From NCBI GenBank assembly GCA_002084865.1, contig NBMG01000042.1, forward strand, positions 1 through 5,960: a stretch of 5,960 bases of DNA, given 5' to 3'. The notes below the pieces were generated by a model. That model was given only the letters and a program-made list of their open reading frames with translations. It was not told the origin of the DNA and searched no databases. Positions 5,714 to 5,960 of the stretch are shown one piece after another. The position numbers and the translations under genes are program-made. Each line of letters opens with the position of its first letter. Within the stretch, counting starts at the first letter, position 1. The stretch comes from Candidatus Atribacteria bacterium 4572_76 (GTDB taxonomy: Bacteria > Atribacterota > Phoenicimicrobiia > Phoenicimicrobiales > Phoenicimicrobiaceae).

Positions 5714-5960
5714 TTATACTACATAAGATAGAAACGGCGATGCAGTTTAACTTTACATCACTTTTGTCTGCTCGGGAGGGTATTATTACCGGAGCCTTTG
5801 TCCCCACTAATGTATGTCCTACCTGGTAATTGGCATAATAGGTAAGCGCTTTGCCAAAGATATTTCCGGAGGCAATATCGGGAACAATTAGAATGTCGGC
5901 TTTACCTGCCACCGGTGATATAATTCCTTTTTTCTGGGCAGCAAATTCTGAAATAGCATT
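5685..5960 (-). CDS. ptb: Phosphate acyltransferase (Ptb/Pta family), C-terminal part only
   Basis: The minus-strand frame is open to the window edge, giving the last 91 residues; the gene start is outside. The sequence includes ISPVAGKADILIVPDIASGN, then GKALTYYANYQVGHTLVG, then TKAPVIIPSRADKSDVKLN. This matches the C-terminal end of the PTA_PTB fold, with the conserved GKAD.L..PD...GN segment and the late APV(I/V)..SRAD motif that is more Ptb-like than Pta-like. Such enzymes swap CoA and phosphate on short acyl groups (acyl-CoA + Pi to acyl phosphate + CoA), usually paired with a butyrate or acetate kinase to make ATP. A GTG at 5912-5910 lies inside the conserved domain and is not the start. 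The final codons (NDTGDGSLC, 5714-5688) are encoded by the REP-like arm rather than by family sequence, and the TAA stop sits in the repeat spacer. The gene converges on phoU. Substrate (butyryl or other) cannot be told from this part. Confidence 0.8.
   Translation of the reverse strand, partial: NAISEFAAQKKGIISPVAGKADILIVPDIASGNIFGKALTYYANYQVGHTLVGTKAPVIIPSRADKSDVKLNCIAVSILCSINDTGDGSLC

Noticed and set aside
5685..5912. A short 75-residue gene starting at the GTG at 5912
   Set aside because: The frame stays open to the window edge and the upstream residues match the same domain, so this is the tail of a longer acyltransferase.

Overview
The window holds a complete high-affinity phosphate uptake operon, pstS-pstC-pstA-pstB-phoU, on the plus strand. 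It is preceded by the 3' part of a PhoR-type sensor histidine kinase gene and followed by the 3' end of a convergent phosphate acyltransferase gene (Ptb/Pta family) on the minus strand. No CRISPR array, RNA gene, transposase or other mobile gene is visible. The genes are ordinary for their families. The less ordinary material lies between them: a multi-repeat Pho box before pstS, a short tract of degenerate heptamers before phoU, and a REP-like palindrome that fills the convergent gap and supplies the last codons of the acyltransferase gene.

Organism: the DNA is clearly AT-rich, with A/T-ending codons and intergenic runs that are nearly all A+T. PstS has a plain type I signal peptide and no convincing lipobox, which fits a cell with an outer membrane better than a monoderm Firmicute, where PstS is usually a lipoprotein. 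A Ptb-like acyltransferase hints at an anaerobic fermentative or acyl-CoA-using metabolism. Together this suggests an AT-rich anaerobic diderm bacterium, possibly an uncultured lineage, but the window does not allow a firm assignment.

Layout: 2-1291 is phoR, open at the window edge. 1292-1494 is a non-coding region with near-direct repeats (1351-1397), a Pho box of four hexamers at exact 11-nt spacing (1401-1439), a candidate -10 (1454-1459) and a strong Shine-Dalgarno. 1495-4861 carries pstS, pstC, pstA and pstB: a 27-nt gap, then a 4-nt overlap, then a 7-nt overlap, so these are surely co-transcribed. 4862-4961 is a 100-nt spacer with heptamer repeats, and phoU follows at 4962-5624. 5631-5713 is the inverted repeat. 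5685-5960 is the C-terminal part of the acyltransferase.

How it works: PhoR is expected to phosphorylate a PhoB/PhoP regulator, probably encoded just upstream of the window, when phosphate is scarce. The regulator would bind the Pho box and induce pstS onward. PstS captures phosphate outside the inner membrane, PstC and PstA form the channel and PstB hydrolyses ATP to drive import. PhoU links transporter state to PhoR and damps the signal when phosphate is plentiful.
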